Below, one piece after another: positions 63,001 to 64,000 of a DNA stretch of 64,000 bases. Position 1 is the stretch's first letter. Each line of letters starts with the position of its first letter. This stretch comes from Solea solea (Eukaryota > Chordata > Actinopteri > Pleuronectiformes > Soleidae), in NCBI RefSeq assembly GCF_958295425.1, contig NW_026704059.1, positions 62,001 through 126,000 on the forward strand. Reading direction: 5' to 3'. The position numbers were made by a program, and so were the translations under genes. The notes under the pieces were generated by a model. It saw only the letters and a program-made list of their open reading frames with translations. It had not been told where the DNA came from and did no database searches.

Positions 63001-64000
63001 AGTTATATGCCTTCAGTGTTTGATTTTGCAATGATTTCACTGTTTGGATGTGTTTTTCTATTTGTGTCTGTTTTTGTGCAAGTATACGGCTGTTTTCTGA
63101 TTTTTTTCAATTTTCTACTGTCCCATAACATAAACCTCACAAATAAAGTTAACATCTTATAAGATATACTTCTGTACCATCAGTGTTTGATTTTGCAATG
63201 ATTTCACTGTTTGGATGTGTTTTTCTATTTGTGTCTGTTTTTGTGCAAGTATACGGCTGTTTTCTGATTTTTTTCAATTTTCTACTGTCCCATAACATAA
63301 ACCTCACAAATAAAGTTAAAATCTTATAAGATATAGTTATATGCCTTCAGTGTTTGATTTTGCAATGATTTCACTGTTTGGATGTGTTTTTCTATTTGTG
63401 TCTGTTTTTGTGCAAGTATACGGCTCTTTTCTGATTTTTTTCAATTTTCTACTGTCCCATAACATAAACCTCACAAATAAAGTTAAAATCTTATAAGATA
63501 TAGTTATATGCCTTCAGTGTTTGATTTTGCAATGATTTCACTGTTTGGATGTGTTTTTCTATTTGTGTCTGTTTTTGTGCAAGTATACGGCTCTTTTCTG
63601 ATTTTTTTCAATTTTCTACTGTCCCATAACATAAACCTCACAAATAAAGTTAACATCTTATAAGATATACTTCTGTACCCTCAGTGTTTGATTTTGCAAT
63701 GATTTCACTGTTTGGATGTGTTTTTCTATTTGTGTCTGTTTTTGTGCACATTCAGCAAGTATACGGCTGTTTTCTGATTTTTTTCAATTTTCTACTGTCC
63801 CATAAGATAAACCTCACAAATAAAGTTAAAATCTTATAAGATATAGTTATATGCCTTCAGTGTTTGATTTTGCAATGATTTCACTGTTTGGATTTGTTTT
63901 TCTATTTGTGTCTGTTTTTGTGCAAGTATACGGCTCTTTTCTGATTTTTTTCAATTTTCTACTGTCCCATAACATAAACCTCACAAATAAAGTTAACATC
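57021..64000 (+). repeat. HOR block with 2216-, 1706- and 343-bp periods
   Basis: The CATAAGATAAACC variant (AAGATAAACC at 58361, 58704, 60577, 60920, 62274, 62617, 62960 and 63804) marks long monomers. Pairs lie 343 bp apart (one short plus one long) and the groups are 2216 bp apart (13 x 167 + 5 x 9). ATCTTATGAGAT at 57201 and 58907 marks a colinear 1706-bp duplication (10 x 167 + 4 x 9) of about 57020-57890. Later group spacings are 1697 and 1530 bp. GCTCTTTTCTG short monomers alternate with the AAGATAAACC long ones. The block runs off the window end. Confidence 0.85.

Larger units (their letters stand above)
2908..64000 (+). repeat. Satellite array, right arm (167/176-bp monomers)
   Basis: This is the same satellite in the same orientation, uninterrupted to the window end, where it is cut inside a monomer. 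Monomer landmarks, counting from CAGTG as 1 in the 167-bp form, are: T-rich first 100 bases; a 9-bp block present or absent after about base 66; the only CpG at 74-75 (TATACGGCTG); a seven-T run before CAATTTTC; AATAAA at 129-134; a 12-bp palindrome at 141-152; and a variable 15-base tail. The main tail types are CTTCTGTACCCT (or CTCTACCCT, GTACCAT, GTGCCCT), GTTATATGCCTT or GGTATATGCCTT, and GTTATTTACCCT. I saw no other mobile element, gene, tRNA or simple-repeat block. A copy of about 167 bp shifts frame at every repeat, so tandem coding is excluded. Confidence 0.97.

Noticed and set aside
1..64000. CRISPR array
   Set aside because: The whole 167/176-bp unit repeats, with no unique spacers between short direct repeats; it is a satellite.
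1..64000. Primate alpha satellite
   Set aside because: The mean length is about 171 bp and there are HORs, but the monomer sequence is different and I see no CENP-B box consensus.

Overview
The window is almost entirely one tandem satellite DNA array, with no credible protein-coding or RNA gene. About 63.4 of 64.0 kb is built from roughly 370 head-to-tail copies of one AT-rich monomer (about 31% G+C in the copy I counted), all in the same orientation. The monomer has two lengths, 167 bp and 176 bp, that differ by a single 9-bp block. The only other sequence is a 588-bp retroviral-type solo LTR at 2320-2907, flanked by a 4-bp target duplication (CTGT) cut out of the satellite monomer. A satellite of this size and scale together with a class-I-like ERV LTR points to a eukaryote, most likely a vertebrate. 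I do not recognise the satellite family or the species. It is not primate alpha satellite, despite the similar average length.

Layout: 1-2319 is satellite (left arm). 2320-2907 is the solo LTR, in + orientation, with a TATA-like box, an AATAAA signal and a GT-rich downstream element. 2908-64000 is uninterrupted satellite. Monomers carry linked point variants that act as barcodes, and these show nested higher-order repeats (HORs): local expansions at 3.8-4.5 kb and 6.9-7.6 kb; a 1372-bp duplication at 10.06-12.47 kb; a 1381/1565-bp duplication at 12.99-15.93 kb; a 12-monomer 2031-bp HOR at 18.5-30 kb that expands to 21- and 19-monomer versions; a 6-monomer 1029-bp HOR at 30.8-39.7 kb; short units at 39.8-41.9 kb; 15- and 20-monomer units at 42.4-54.6 kb; and 13-monomer 2216-bp plus 10-monomer 1706-bp units at 57-64 kb. 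The anchor distances I measured all equal n x 167 + m x 9, once the few visible small indels are allowed for.

Each typical monomer contains a perfect 12-bp palindrome, one CpG and an AATAAA polyadenylation hexamer on the + strand. If the array has a function it would be structural (centromeric or heterochromatic), which the sequence alone cannot prove. The notable signals are the two-length monomer system, the palindrome lying between linked variant sites, the nested recent amplifications, and a single unamplified LTR that serves as a timing marker.
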